A DNA stretch of 64,000 nt from Neorhizobium tomejilense (GTDB lineage: Bacteria; Pseudomonadota; Alphaproteobacteria; Rhizobiales; Rhizobiaceae), in contig PVBG01000013.1 in assembly GCA_002968845.1 (NCBI GenBank), forward strand, positions 1 to 64,000, given 5' to 3'. Made by a program: the position numbers and the translations under genes. The notes beneath the pieces were generated by a model that was not told the DNA's origin, did not search any database, and saw only the letters and a list, made by a program, of their open reading frames with translations. Shown piece by piece: positions 1 through 9,392 of the stretch. Position 1 is the stretch's first letter. Every line of letters begins with the position of its first letter.

Positions 1-298
1 CGGTCCCAACCAGCATGCGCCAATCAATCAGTGATTTCTGTAGAACGAAAGTCGTCGTCGCCAGCAGCGCCGCCGCCCTCGTTCAGTGAGCGGGTTATAG
101 TGCCGACCCCAGTTTGAAGTCAACAGCCATTTTCAAAAAACTGTCATTTTTCTCGGGACCTGCCCAAAACACTCGATTTCCGGCCATAAAATGAGCAGCG
201 CTTAACGAAAGGGCAGCTCCGGAGCGCCGAAAAACCCATTTTACGCGGCGATGTCGCGTTGTTAGGGTAAAACCGATTTCTGGCGGCTGGAGTATGAC
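1..298. other. unassigned left edge and leader of the first gene
   Basis: No gene can be supported here. A short plus-strand frame runs from the window edge to a TGA at 87-89 and could be the tail of a truncated gene. A minus-strand ATG at 16-14 could equally begin a gene leaving the window. Neither stretch is long enough to recognise. Bases 90-288 are richer in A+T than the flanking genes and probably hold the promoter of the downstream cyclodeaminase-family gene, but I see no convincing -35/-10 pair. Confidence 0.3.
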
Positions 299-1252
299 AT
301 GCTGGTATTGAATGAAGTGCAGACCCGGGATGCACTCCCCTTTGCGGAACTCATCGCGGCGATCGAGGCGATGTTCAAAAGCGACTGCGTCATGCCGGTG
401 CGCCACCATCATGAGATGGAGGTGCCGGGTGAGGCAAATGCGGTCATGCTGCTGATGCCCGCCTGGGTGCCGGGCGACCATATCGGCGTTAAGATCCTCA
501 ACCTGTTTCCGGACAATCATCTCCGGTCCCTGTCGACCATCTTCGGCAGCTATCTTCTTTCGTCGGGCAAGACCGGCGAGATGCTGGCGATCGTCGAGGG
601 AGGCGAGCTGACCGCCCGGCGCACTGCCGCGACCTCGGCGCTCGCCGCCCGATATCTCGCGCAGGAAGATGCAGAGGTCATGCTGATGGTCGGAACCGGC
701 CGGCTTTCGCTCAACCTCATGCAGGCCCATGCGATCACACGGCCGCTCAAACATTTCCGCATCTGGGGGCGCAATATAGAGAAGGCCGAAGAGACCGCGC
801 ACGAAGCACGGATGCTCGGGCTCGACGCGGTGGCCGTCGAGGATCTGGCCGTCGCGGCCGGACGGGCGGACATCATTTCCTGCGCGACGCTATCGAGCGA
901 GCCGCTGATCCGCGGCGAATGGCTGAAGCCGGGCGCGCATCTGGATCTCGTCGGCGCCTTCAAGCCAAGCATGCGCGAGAGCGACGACGAGGCGGTGCGG
1001 CGCGCGTCTGTTTTCGTCGATACGCGTGCCGGCGCCATGAAGGAAGGTGGCGACATCGTTCTGCCGCTTGCAAGCGGCGCGCTGTCGAAGGAGGGGATCA
1101 AGGCGGAACTCGCCGAACTCGCGTATGGAAAACATCCCGGCCGCACAAGCGCGGACGAGATCACGCTCTTCAAGTCGGTGGGCGCAGCGCTCGAGGATCT
1201 TGCCGGAGCAATCCTTGCCTATCGTCATGTCAGCGGACAGGTTTCGCACTGA
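299..1252 (+). CDS. ornithine cyclodeaminase / mu-crystallin family protein
   Basis: A 317-residue NAD(P)-dependent enzyme of the ornithine cyclodeaminase/mu-crystallin family. Members deaminate and cyclise ornithine to proline, or reduce cyclic imines such as pyrroline-2-carboxylate. Family signs are the VKILNLFPDN segment (about residues 63-72), ARRTAATSALAARYLA (102-117), a Rossmann segment VMLMVGTGRLSLN and a DLVGAFKPSMRE segment near 222. The usual GxGxQ turn is GTGRLS here. This favours an imine-reductase-like or broader member over a confident ornithine cyclodeaminase. The start is supported by GGAG at 289-292, six bases upstream. The stop overlaps the hrpB start by one base (TGATG), so the two are probably translated together. 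Family is sure, substrate is not. Confidence 0.85.
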   Translation: MLVLNEVQTRDALPFAELIAAIEAMFKSDCVMPVRHHHEMEVPGEANAVMLLMPAWVPGDHIGVKILNLFPDNHLRSLSTIFGSYLLSSGKTGEMLAIVEGGELTARRTAATSALAARYLAQEDAEVMLMVGTGRLSLNLMQAHAITRPLKHFRIWGRNIEKAEETAHEARMLGLDAVAVEDLAVAAGRADIISCATLSSEPLIRGEWLKPGAHLDLVGAFKPSMRESDDEAVRRASVFVDTRAGAMKEGGDIVLPLASGALSKEGIKAELAELAYGKHPGRTSADEITLFKSVGAALEDLAGAILAYRHVSGQVSH

Positions 1253-3738
1253 TGGCTTCAGCGCATGAGGCAGGTCCGATCACGAAGAACCTGCCAAGGC
1301 TTCCCGTCACCGAGGTTCTCGGCGATATCATGCAGGCGCTCGCCGATGGCACGCGCGCCGTGCTTTCCGCCCCACCGGGCGCCGGCAAGACGACGCTGGT
1401 GCCGCTGGCGCTGCTCGACCAGGCCTGGTGCACGGGAAAGATCATCCTGCTCGAACCGCGGCGGCTGGCGGCGCGTGCAGCCGCGTCCCGTATGGCGTCG
1501 CTGCTCGGCGAACAGGTCGGCGAGAGGGTCGGATACCGAATGCGGCTTGACAACAAGGTCTCGGCGAAGACGCGGGTCGAAGTGGTGACGGAGGGCGTTT
1601 TCGCCCGGATGATTCTTGACGATCCGGAACTGACCGGTGTCTCAGCGGTGATCTTCGACGAGTTCCACGAGCGGTCGCTCGACGCGGATTTCGGTCTGGC
1701 GCTGGCGCTGGATGTGCAATCGGCACTGCGCGACGATCTGAAGATCCTTGTTATGTCGGCGACACTGGATGTGGAGCGGGTGGCGGGCCTGCTTGACGAG
1801 CCTCCTGTCATCAAAAGCGAAGGCCGGACCTTTCCGATCGACATCCAGCATCGCGACCGCCCACCGAACGAAAGGATCGAAGACGCGATGACGCGGGCGA
1901 TCGTCGAGGCGCACGCGAATGACACGGGTTCCGTCCTCGCTTTCCTGCCAGGCCAGGCGGAAATCCTGCGCACGGCCGAGCGGCTCGCGAACCGGTTCGG
2001 GCCGGAGACCGTGATCGTGCCGCTTTACGGCAATCTTTCCCAGAAGGAGCAGGATCTGGCGATCCGGCCGGCGCCCGCCGGGCAGCGCAAGATCGTGCTG
2101 GCGACGTCGATCGCCGAAACCTCCATTACTATAGACGGTGTGAGGATCGTCATCGACAGCGGGCTGCAGCGCCTGCCGGTGTTCGAACCCTCGACCGGGA
2201 TCACCCGGCTGGAGACGGTGCGCGTTTCCCGCGCCTCGGCAGATCAGCGGGCGGGTCGTGCCGGCCGTACCGAACCGGGCATCGCGATGCGCCTCTGGCA
2301 TCCGGGACAGACGGCAGCGCTGCAGGCGTTCACGCCGCCGCAGATACTGGCGAGCGACCTTTCCGGCCTGGTTCTCGATCTTGCCCATTGGGGCGTCCAG
2401 GATCCGAAGGGGCTTGCCTTTCTCGATCCGCCTCCCGGACCGGCTTTCAACGAGGCAAAGGTGCTGCTGGCCCAGCTCGGCGCGCTCGACCCCCAGGGCG
2501 GGCTGACGGAAAAGGGCCGGCTGATGCGGGAACTGGCACTTCCGCCCAGGTTATCGGCCATGGCTATCTCGGCGGCGGAGGAGGGTTTGGGCAGGCAGGC
2601 GAGCCTGCTTGCAGTGCTTCTGACCGAACAGGGGCTCGGCGGCAGCGACATCGATCTCGACGAACGGTTGCGGCGGTTCCGCAACGAACGCGGCGACAGG
2701 GCCGACGCTGCAAAGAAGCTTGCGGACAGGATCGCTTCGAACCTGCCGAGGCGATCGCAATCGACGGAAACGATACTTGCCGGCAGGCTTCTCCTGCATG
2801 CCTATCCGGACCGGATCGCGCTCCAGCGCGGCGGACGCGGACGTTTCGTGATGGCGAACGGCCGCGGCGCGGAACTGCAGGAGACCGAGCGGCTGGCGGC
2901 GTCGCAGATGCTTGTCATCGCCGACCTGACCGGCCGGGCGGCGCAGGCGCGTATTCTTGCAGCAGCGGAGATCAGCCGGGCTGACGTGGAAGTGGAGCTT
3001 GCCGGCGCAATCCGCGAGAGCGAGGAATGTTTCTTCGACCGGGCGAGCCGGCAGGTGCGCGCCCGCAAGGTGACGCGGCTCGGCGCCATCATCTTCGAGG
3101 AAAGACCGATGCCCCGGCCGAGTGGCGAACGGGCCGCACAGGCGCTTGCGGACGGCGTGCGGGAACTGGGGCTTCAGGTCCTGCCGTTCTCCAAGGAAGG
3201 TGCCCAATTGCGCGACCGGATCGGTTTCCTCAACCGCTCGATCGGCGTGCCTTGGCCTGATATGAGCGACGAGGCGCTGCTCGCCCGGCTCGACGACTGG
3301 TTCGTCCCGTTCCAGAGCAGTACGTCGGACATCGATTCCATCGCTCCCGGCAGTCTTTCGGAAGGGCTGCGTTCGCTCATTCCGCATGAGGTCTCCCAGG
3401 ATCTCAACAAGCTGGCACCGACGCATTTCGAGGCGCCTACAGGCGAGCGGCATCCGATCCGTTACGATGGCGAGGAACCGGTCCTGGCGATCCGGGTGCA
3501 GGAACTGTTCGGGCTGAAGAAACATCCGGCGATTGCCGGCGGCAAGCTGCCGCTGCTGCTCGAACTCAACTCGCCGGCGCATCGGCCGATCCAGACGACG
3601 CGGGACCTGCCCGGCTTCTGGGCCGGCTCCTGGAAGGATGTGCGGGCCGAAATGCGCGGCCGCTATCCCAAACATCCCTGGCCGGAGGACCCGGCCGAGG
3701 CTGCGCCGACGACACGTGCCAAACCGCGCGGGACGTGA
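1252..3738 (+). CDS. hrpB: ATP-dependent RNA helicase HrpB
   Basis: An 828-residue DEAH-box helicase of the HrpB family. Visible motifs are Walker A (APPGAGKTTLVPL, near residue 44), the DEFH box in IFDEFHERSLDADF, motif III SATLD and motif VI QRAGRAGRTEPG. The HrpB-type C-terminal region contains PMPRPSGERAAQAL and ends near RYPKHPWPEDP. The length fits HrpB (about 820). The same frame is open far upstream inside the cyclodeaminase gene, but that part is antisense-like junk. The ATG at 1252 overlaps the upstream stop and begins the conserved region. The cellular role of HrpB in rhizobia is not well defined; RNA processing is the usual inference. Confidence 0.95.
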   Translation: MASAHEAGPITKNLPRLPVTEVLGDIMQALADGTRAVLSAPPGAGKTTLVPLALLDQAWCTGKIILLEPRRLAARAAASRMASLLGEQVGERVGYRMRLDNKVSAKTRVEVVTEGVFARMILDDPELTGVSAVIFDEFHERSLDADFGLALALDVQSALRDDLKILVMSATLDVERVAGLLDEPPVIKSEGRTFPIDIQHRDRPPNERIEDAMTRAIVEAHANDTGSVLAFLPGQAEILRTAERLANRFGPETVIVPLYGNLSQKEQDLAIRPAPAGQRKIVLATSIAETSITIDGVRIVIDSGLQRLPVFEPSTGITRLETVRVSRASADQRAGRAGRTEPGIAMRLWHPGQTAALQAFTPPQILASDLSGLVLDLAHWGVQDPKGLAFLDPPPGPAFNEAKVLLAQLGALDPQGGLTEKGRLMRELALPPRLSAMAISAAEEGLGRQASLLAVLLTEQGLGGSDIDLDERLRRFRNERGDRADAAKKLADRIASNLPRRSQSTETILAGRLLLHAYPDRIALQRGGRGRFVMANGRGAELQETERLAASQMLVIADLTGRAAQARILAAAEISRADVEVELAGAIRESEECFFDRASRQVRARKVTRLGAIIFEERPMPRPSGERAAQALADGVRELGLQVLPFSKEGAQLRDRIGFLNRSIGVPWPDMSDEALLARLDDWFVPFQSSTSDIDSIAPGSLSEGLRSLIPHEVSQDLNKLAPTHFEAPTGERHPIRYDGEEPVLAIRVQELFGLKKHPAIAGGKLPLLLELNSPAHRPIQTTRDLPGFWAGSWKDVRAEMRGRYPKHPWPEDPAEAAPTTRAKPRGT

Positions 3739-3823
3739 CAGAATGCCGCCTGCGACCTGAAGTCGAGCCGGTTTATGAAGGCGGCCGCAAGTCACTTGTA
3801 TAAGGCAAGGTAAAGAGCAGACG

Positions 3824-5140
3824 GTGAGCGTAGACAGTCCTTCAGTGCGTTTTGCGCAATTCGGCCCTTCGAGTCGGCGGATCCGGCTTCAGACGCTGGT
3901 GCGGCTGCGCTGGCTTGCGGTCGCGGGCCAGACGATCACCGTGGTCGTCGTCGGGCTGCTGCTGCAGTTTCCCCTGCCTCTTCAGGAAGCGGGCATCCTG
4001 GTCGGCGCGCTCGCGGTCGCAAACCTCACCCTGTCGGCCTGGTTTCCGCCGACCCATCGGCTTGGCCCGAAATCGGCGCTGGCGCTGCTCGGTTTCGACC
4101 TGCTGCAGATGGCGGCGCTGCTGTTCATCACCGGCGGGCTTGCCAATCCGTTTGCACCGCTGATCTGCGTTCCGGTGATCATCGCTTTCGCTTCTCAGCC
4201 GCTGCGCCATTCGCTTGTGCTGATCGTTTTCGCGCTGGTCTGCACCACGGTGCTGGCCTTTTCGCCCTATCCGGTGCCTTGGTACGAAGGTGAGCCGCTC
4301 CGGATCCAGCCGGTCATGCAGCTCGGGGTCTGGTGTTCGATCGCCTCCATGATGATGTTCGCGGCCTTCTATGCCTATCGCGTCAGCCATGAGGCGACGC
4401 TGCTTGCCGATGCGCTGGCGGCGACCGAACTGGTCCTGGAGCGGGAGAAGCATCTTTCGCAGCTCGACGGGCTGGCCGCCGCCGCCGCCCATGAACTCGG
4501 CACGCCGCTCGCAACCATCAGCGTCGTTGCCAAGGAGATGGAGCGCGAGCTGGCTCCGGACGACAAGTTCCGCGAGGATGTGCTGCTGCTGCGAAGCCAG
4601 AGCGAGCGCTGTCGCGACATCCTTCGCCGGCTCACCTCGCTTTCCGCCGAGAGCGAGGAACATATGCGCCGGTTGCCGCTTTCCTCCCTGGTCGAGGAGG
4701 TGGTGGCGCCGCATCGGCAATTCGGCATCGAGATCGAGCTCGTGGAGAAGAACGACCGAACCGACGAACCGGTCGGCAACCGCAATGCCGGCATTATATA
4801 CGGGCTCGGCAACCTGATCGAAAACGCCGTCGATTATGCCAAGAGCAAGGTGATCGTCACGGTGGAGCACGACGCCGAGCGGGTGGCGATCACCATCGAG
4901 GACGACGGCCAGGGTTATGCGCCGGATATTCTTTCGCGGATCGGCGAACCCTATATGACGAAGAGGCCCAAGGAAGACGAACGGGCCGGTGGCCTTGGCC
5001 TCGGTCTCTTCATCGCCAAGACGCTGCTCGAACGGTCCGGCGCCTCGATCCGTTTCGGCAACCGTGACAGCGGTGAACCGGGCGCCCGCATTCATATCGA
5101 ATGGCCGCGCTCGGTGATGGACGCGATGGACTTGAAATAG
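3824..5140 (+). CDS. actS: redox-responsive sensor histidine kinase ActS (RegB/PrrB family)
   Basis: A 438-residue inner-membrane histidine kinase that phosphorylates the ActR regulator encoded next. About six hydrophobic segments fill residues 25-190. The RegB quinone-sensing motif GGLANPF follows the third. The H-box is AAHELGTPLATI with His223. It is followed by ERCRDILRRLT, which places a Cys at the position of the redox-active RegB cysteine. The ATPase domain shows NLIENAVDYA, DDGQGYAPD and GGLGLGLFIAKTLL. The start is GTG with a purine-rich stretch just upstream. RegB/ActS systems control respiration, carbon and nitrogen fixation and acid tolerance in alphaproteobacteria. Pairing with the RegA-type regulator makes the call firm. 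Confidence 0.93.
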   Translation: MSVDSPSVRFAQFGPSSRRIRLQTLVRLRWLAVAGQTITVVVVGLLLQFPLPLQEAGILVGALAVANLTLSAWFPPTHRLGPKSALALLGFDLLQMAALLFITGGLANPFAPLICVPVIIAFASQPLRHSLVLIVFALVCTTVLAFSPYPVPWYEGEPLRIQPVMQLGVWCSIASMMMFAAFYAYRVSHEATLLADALAATELVLEREKHLSQLDGLAAAAAHELGTPLATISVVAKEMERELAPDDKFREDVLLLRSQSERCRDILRRLTSLSAESEEHMRRLPLSSLVEEVVAPHRQFGIEIELVEKNDRTDEPVGNRNAGIIYGLGNLIENAVDYAKSKVIVTVEHDAERVAITIEDDGQGYAPDILSRIGEPYMTKRPKEDERAGGLGLGLFIAKTLLERSGASIRFGNRDSGEPGARIHIEWPRSVMDAMDLK

Positions 5141-5205
5141 GCCGGCCAGCCGGCCGATCATCATGAAAAGGCAAGCGGGCCTTTGAAACCCGCGGAGAAA
5201 AAGAG

Positions 5206-5781
5206 ATGGAAACACACCCGGAACCGACCAAGGCTCATGCCGACCCAGAACTCGGACCTGATCCTTCGCTGCTGATCGTCGATGACGACGGGCCGTTCCT
5301 GCGCCGGCTGGCCCGCGCCATGGAGACCCGCGGCTTCCTGGTCGACACGGCGGAGTCCGTCGCGGAAGGCATCGCCAAGACGAAGGCGCGGCCGCCGAAA
5401 TATGCGGTGGTGGATTTGCGCCTCGGCGACGGCAACGGGCTGGATGTGATCGAAGCGATCCGTCAGAGCCGCGAGGATACCAAGGTGATCGTGCTGACCG
5501 GCTACGGCAATATCGCAACGGCCGTGACCGCGGTAAAGCTCGGGGCGCTCGATTATCTCGCCAAGCCCGCCGATGCGGACGACATTTTTGGCGCGCTGAC
5601 GCAGCGGCCGGGCGAGCGGGCGGACGTACCGGAAAACCCGATGTCGGCGGATCGCGTGCGCTGGGAACACATCCAGCGGGTCTACGAGATGTGCGAGCGT
5701 AACGTGTCCGAGACGGCGCGCCGGCTCAACATGCATCGCCGCACGCTGCAGCGCATCCTCGCCAAGCGCGCGCCGAAATAA
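5206..5781 (+). CDS. actR: response regulator ActR (RegA/PrrA family)
   Basis: A 191-residue partner of ActS. The receiver domain (about 21-135) has the acidic pocket at D26-D28, phosphoacceptor Asp70 in VVDLRLGDGNG, and a Lys in YLAKPADADD. A short linker leads to a Fis-type helix-turn-helix that ends in ARRLNMHRRTLQRILAKRAPK, the strongly conserved C-terminus of RegA/PrrA/ActR. There is no sigma54 AAA domain, as expected of this family. It begins 65 bp after actS on the same strand and is preceded by a purine-rich GGAGAAAAAGAG stretch. Its stop abuts the stop of mmcB on the other strand with no gap. Confidence 0.95.
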   Translation: METHPEPTKAHADPELGPDPSLLIVDDDGPFLRRLARAMETRGFLVDTAESVAEGIAKTKARPPKYAVVDLRLGDGNGLDVIEAIRQSREDTKVIVLTGYGNIATAVTAVKLGALDYLAKPADADDIFGALTQRPGERADVPENPMSADRVRWEHIQRVYEMCERNVSETARRLNMHRRTLQRILAKRAPK

Positions 5782-6309
5782 TCAGCCGCCATCGCTCCCG
5801 GCATCGTCGAACGTCTTGCCGGTCGCCCATTCCGCCAACATCAGGCGCTGGGCGGCGGCGCGCGAGAAGTTCAGCGTCATCGCCTTGCGGGTGGCGGGCG
5901 GCAGTCTGTGTTCCGGTGCGTCACGTAGTAGATGCCCGCCATAACCGTCCGAGAGGAAAAGGCCGCAATCCTCCGGGAAGATGTCGAGAGGCACGTCCTT
6001 GTGCGTCGCGAAAAACAGGCGGTCGCAGAAGTACCGGTATTCCGGCCACTTGCGGTCAACGCGAAAATCCTCGATCGACGTCTTGATCTCGACGATCCAG
6101 ATCTCGCCCTTTTCAGAAATGGTCACCAGGTCGGCGCGCCTTCCGCTCGACAGCACGAGTTCCGGCAATATCGCATGTCGCATGTCGTGGAGCAGAATCT
6201 GGACGCCCTTGCGGACCAGCATGGCGCGAGCCGACTGGCGGCCATCTATTAACGGATTATTACTGGCAAGGTTGAGTATAGTCATAGAATCCCGAAAAAC
6301 CGCTTCCAT
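5782..6309 (-). CDS. mmcB: MmcB family DNA repair protein
   Basis: A 175-residue protein resembling Caulobacter MmcB (formerly DUF1154), a PD-(D/E)xK nuclease-like protein linked to mutagenesis and DNA repair. The core RRADLVTISEKGEIWIVEIK supplies the D...ExK pattern, followed by DFRVDRKWPEYRYFCDRLFF. The first eight residues are poorly typical, so the second Met (MTILNLASNN, starting at 6285) is a plausible alternative start. Caulobacter mmcB belongs to the SOS response. I looked upstream for the alphaproteobacterial LexA box (GTTC-N7-GTTC) and did not see one. It converges tail to tail with actR. Confidence 0.85.
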   Translation of the reverse strand: MEAVFRDSMTILNLASNNPLIDGRQSARAMLVRKGVQILLHDMRHAILPELVLSSGRRADLVTISEKGEIWIVEIKTSIEDFRVDRKWPEYRYFCDRLFFATHKDVPLDIFPEDCGLFLSDGYGGHLLRDAPEHRLPPATRKAMTLNFSRAAAQRLMLAEWATGKTFDDAGSDGG

Positions 6310-6464
6310 GATGTTGCAAAAACGCCATGGCTTTTTTCAATCATGCGCCGGCTCTGTTTTGATGCGCTGCAGCGCTTGCCAAGCGTAGTCTAATCGAAAA
6401 TAACCCGTCATCAAAGGTGGGCCAAAGGCCCGTCTAAATCGATTCGTTTATCCAAGAGATCTCC

Positions 6465-7136
6465 ATGCGCTTTCGCACTAGCATGCTCGCACTCGGCTTG
6501 TTGGCAACTGCCGCCTTGGCCGGTTGCGCCTCCACGATTCCCGGCGGCGGCACCCAGGTGGCCACGGCCTCCTACACCGAACAGATCTTTACCGACTCCT
6601 ACGGTTCGGTGAGAGACGCCGGCTATACGCTTCCGGCAATCCCGATCAACAAGGTGGACAAGCAGTACGTCCGCCAGATCGTCAGCTATCAGACCAGCGA
6701 AAAGCCGGGCACGATCGTCGTCAACACGCGTGAACGCCATCTCTACTACATCATGCCGAACGGCAAGGCGATGCGCTACGGCATCGGCGTCGGCAAGCAG
6801 GGTTTTGCCTGGTCCGGCACGGCCTATGTCGCCTGGAAGCAGGAATGGCCGACCTGGCACCCGCCGAAGGAAATGGCCGGCCGTCGTCCGGACGTTGCAA
6901 AATACGTCGAAGACGGCATGGGCCCCGGCCTCAGCAACCCGCTCGGCGCCCGCGCCATGTACCTGTTCAACGAAAAGGGCCAGGATACGCTCTTCCGTCT
7001 GCACGGCACGCCGGAATGGAACTCGATCGGCACCGCGGCTTCGTCTGGCTGCATCCGCCTGATCAACCAGGATGTCATCGACCTTTACAGCCGCGTCCGT
7101 CCGGGCCGCGAAACCAAGGTCGTGGTGATCCAGTAA
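6465..7136 (+). CDS. L,D-transpeptidase (YkuD/ErfK family) lipoprotein
   Basis: A 223-residue periplasmic enzyme that makes 3-3 peptidoglycan cross-links or attaches proteins to peptidoglycan. The N-terminus is a lipoprotein signal ending in LAALAGC, so Cys21 would be lipidated. The YkuD domain spans about 85-223. It carries the catalytic signature HGTPEWNSIGTAASSGCIRL, with the active Cys in SSGCIR. L,D-transpeptidases are abundant in Rhizobiales, whose polar growth relies on 3-3 links. The start follows AAGAGATCTCC. The gene stands alone and ends at a strong intrinsic terminator. Confidence 0.92.
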   Translation: MRFRTSMLALGLLATAALAGCASTIPGGGTQVATASYTEQIFTDSYGSVRDAGYTLPAIPINKVDKQYVRQIVSYQTSEKPGTIVVNTRERHLYYIMPNGKAMRYGIGVGKQGFAWSGTAYVAWKQEWPTWHPPKEMAGRRPDVAKYVEDGMGPGLSNPLGARAMYLFNEKGQDTLFRLHGTPEWNSIGTAASSGCIRLINQDVIDLYSRVRPGRETKVVVIQ

Positions 7137-7163
7137 TCACTAAATTCGACGAGAATACGAAAA

Positions 7164-7196
7164 GGCCGCCGAGAGATGTCTCCGGCGGCCTTTTTC
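7164..7196 (+). terminator. intrinsic terminator after the L,D-transpeptidase
   Basis: GGCCGCCG at 7164-7171 pairs with CGGCGGCC at 7183-7190. Extra pairs (AGA/TCT) continue into the loop, and TTTTTC follows. Confidence 0.88.
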
Positions 7197-7220
7197 TTTG
7201 TCCAGCTCTCTGCTCTCCGG

Positions 7221-9392
7221 TCAGCCGGCGAGCTTTGCTTTCAGCTCGAGCCGGCGGCGGTGCAGGACCGGCTCGGTATAACCGTTCGGCTGCTCGCGGC
7301 CCTTGAGCACGAGTTCAAGCGCGGCCTGGAAGGCGACGGAACCGTCGAAATCCCTGGCCATCGGTGTGTAGAGCGGGTCTCCGGCATTCTGGCCGTCGAC
7401 GACGCCGGCCATGCGTTTCATCGTCTCGACGATCTGTTCCTCGCTGACCAGCTTGTGATGGAGCCAGTTCGCCACGTGCTGGGCCGAGATGCGCAGCGTC
7501 GCGCGGTCTTCCATCAGGCCGACATTGTTGATGTCCGGCACCTTCGAGCAACCGACGCCCTGATCGATCCAGCGGACGACATAGCCGAGAATCCCTTGCG
7601 CATTATTGTCGAGCTCGCGCTGGATTTCCTCCGCGGTCCAGTTCGGCCGAACGGCGACCGGCACGGAGAGGATATCCGACAGTTTGGCGCGGGGGCGGCT
7701 CTTCAGGCCGGCCTGAACGGCGGTAACGTCGACCTTGTGATAGTGGGTGGCATGCAGCGTGGCTGCGGTCGGCGACGGAACCCAGGCGGTGTTGGCGCCG
7801 GCTTTCGGGTGGGCGATCTTCTGCTCCAGCATCGCCGCCATCAAGTCCGGCATGGCCCACATGCCCTTGCCGATCTGCGCATGGCCGGACAGGCCGCATT
7901 CGAGGCCGATATCGACATTCCAGTTCTCGTAGGCCGCGATCCACGCCGCCTGTTTCATGTCGCCCTTGCGGATCATCGGGCCTGCTTCCATCGAGGTGTG
8001 GATCTCGTCGCCGGTACGGTCGAGGAAGCCGGTATTGATGAACACGACGCGCTCGCGCGCCTCTCGGATGCAGGCCTTGAGGTTGATGGTGGTGCGGCGC
8101 TCCTCGTCCATGATGCCCATTTTCATGGAATTGGTGGGAAGACCGAGCGCCTGTTCGACACGGGCAAAGATCTCGCAGGCGAAGGCAACTTCTTCCGGCC
8201 CGTGCATCTTCGGCTTCACCACATACATGGAGCCGGCCCGCGAGTTCTGGCGCCGACCGTTGGGGCCGATATCGTTGATGGCGATCAGCGCCGTCACCAT
8301 GGCGTCCATGATGCCTTCCGGCACCTCCCTGCCCTCGCTATCCAACACTCCCGGATTGGTCATCAGGTGACCGACATTGCGGATCAGCATCAGCGAGCGG
8401 CGCTTCACGGTGATCTCGCCGCCCGCAGGCGACTTGAAGGTGGTGTCCGGATTGAGCTTGCGGATGAAGGACTTGCCGCCCTTGGCCACCTCCTCCTGAA
8501 GGTCGCCGTTCATCAGGCCGAGCCAGTTGCGGTAGACGACGACCTTGTCCTCGGCATCGACGGCGGCGATCGAATCCTCGCAATCCATGATGGCGGTCAG
8601 TGCCGATTCCAGCCAGACATCGGAAATCTTGGCCGGATCATCCCTGCCGATCGCCGTCGTGGCGTCGATCAGGATCTCGATGTGCAGGCCGTTCTTCGTC
8701 AACAGCAGATGGGTTGGCTCGGCGGGTTCGCCGAGATAGCCGGCAAACTGCGCCGGATCGGTAAGGTTGACCGTCTTGCCATCCTGGGCTGCCGCCGCAA
8801 GCGTTCCGCCCGTCACGACAAACGAGGTGACGTCCGTCCAGCTTGCGCCGGAAAGCGGCACCGACTGATCGAGAAAATCCCGCGCCCAGGCGATGACCTT
8901 GGCGCCGCGGACCGGGTTGTAGCCCTTGTCCTTTTCGGCGCCGTCGGTTTCGGGAATAGCGTCGGTTCCATAGAGCGCATCGTAGAGCGAACCCCAGCGG
9001 GTATTGGCGGCATTCAGCGCATAACGGGCATTCATGACCGGTACGACCAGCTGCGGACCGGCGATTTCGGCGATTTCCGGATCGACCTTGTCGGTCGAAA
9101 CCGTAAAGTCCGGCCCTTCCGGCAGCAGGTAGCCGATGTCGCGCAGGAAGGCTTCGTAAACTGCCAGATCGCTGGGGGCGCCGTTCTTGCGGTACCAGTC
9201 GTCGAGCTTGGCCTGGAAGGCATCGCGCTTGGTGAGAAGTTCGCGGTTCTTCGGCGCCAGATCGTGGACGATCTTCGAAAACTCGGAGAAGAAGCGGCCG
9301 GCATCGACACCGGTGCCCGGCAGCACTTCCTTCACCAGGAAGTCGTGGAGCTTCTCGTCGATTGCGAGACCATTTTTTTCGATACGGGCCAT
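7221..9392 (-). CDS. glcB: malate synthase G
   Basis: Condenses glyoxylate and acetyl-CoA to malate, in the cytoplasm, completing the glyoxylate bypass or glycolate use. The protein is 723 residues, the usual size of isoform G. Family landmarks are NARYALNAANTRWGSLYDALYG near 125, the catalytic region SAGSMYVVKPKMHGPEEVAF near 390, GIMDEERRTTINLKACI, VFINTGFLDRTGDEIHTSMEAG and the C-terminal GYVVRWIDQGVGCSKVPDI. An upstream in-frame ATG would add seven residues. The GGAGG six bases before 9392 and the family length fix the start there. The gene lies 111 bp downstream of a LysR gene on the same strand. Confidence 0.96.
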   Translation of the reverse strand: MARIEKNGLAIDEKLHDFLVKEVLPGTGVDAGRFFSEFSKIVHDLAPKNRELLTKRDAFQAKLDDWYRKNGAPSDLAVYEAFLRDIGYLLPEGPDFTVSTDKVDPEIAEIAGPQLVVPVMNARYALNAANTRWGSLYDALYGTDAIPETDGAEKDKGYNPVRGAKVIAWARDFLDQSVPLSGASWTDVTSFVVTGGTLAAAAQDGKTVNLTDPAQFAGYLGEPAEPTHLLLTKNGLHIEILIDATTAIGRDDPAKISDVWLESALTAIMDCEDSIAAVDAEDKVVVYRNWLGLMNGDLQEEVAKGGKSFIRKLNPDTTFKSPAGGEITVKRRSLMLIRNVGHLMTNPGVLDSEGREVPEGIMDAMVTALIAINDIGPNGRRQNSRAGSMYVVKPKMHGPEEVAFACEIFARVEQALGLPTNSMKMGIMDEERRTTINLKACIREARERVVFINTGFLDRTGDEIHTSMEAGPMIRKGDMKQAAWIAAYENWNVDIGLECGLSGHAQIGKGMWAMPDLMAAMLEQKIAHPKAGANTAWVPSPTAATLHATHYHKVDVTAVQAGLKSRPRAKLSDILSVPVAVRPNWTAEEIQRELDNNAQGILGYVVRWIDQGVGCSKVPDINNVGLMEDRATLRISAQHVANWLHHKLVSEEQIVETMKRMAGVVDGQNAGDPLYTPMARDFDGSVAFQAALELVLKGREQPNGYTEPVLHRRRLELKAKLAG

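Noticed and set aside
919..1251. Upstream in-frame extension of hrpB by 111 codons
   Set aside because: It lies wholly inside the cyclodeaminase gene in another frame, is Arg-rich noise, and the ATG at 1252 gives the normal HrpB length and overlaps the previous stop.
6310..6464. SOS (LexA) box upstream of mmcB
   Set aside because: No GTTC-N7-GTTC pair was found on either strand in the leader.
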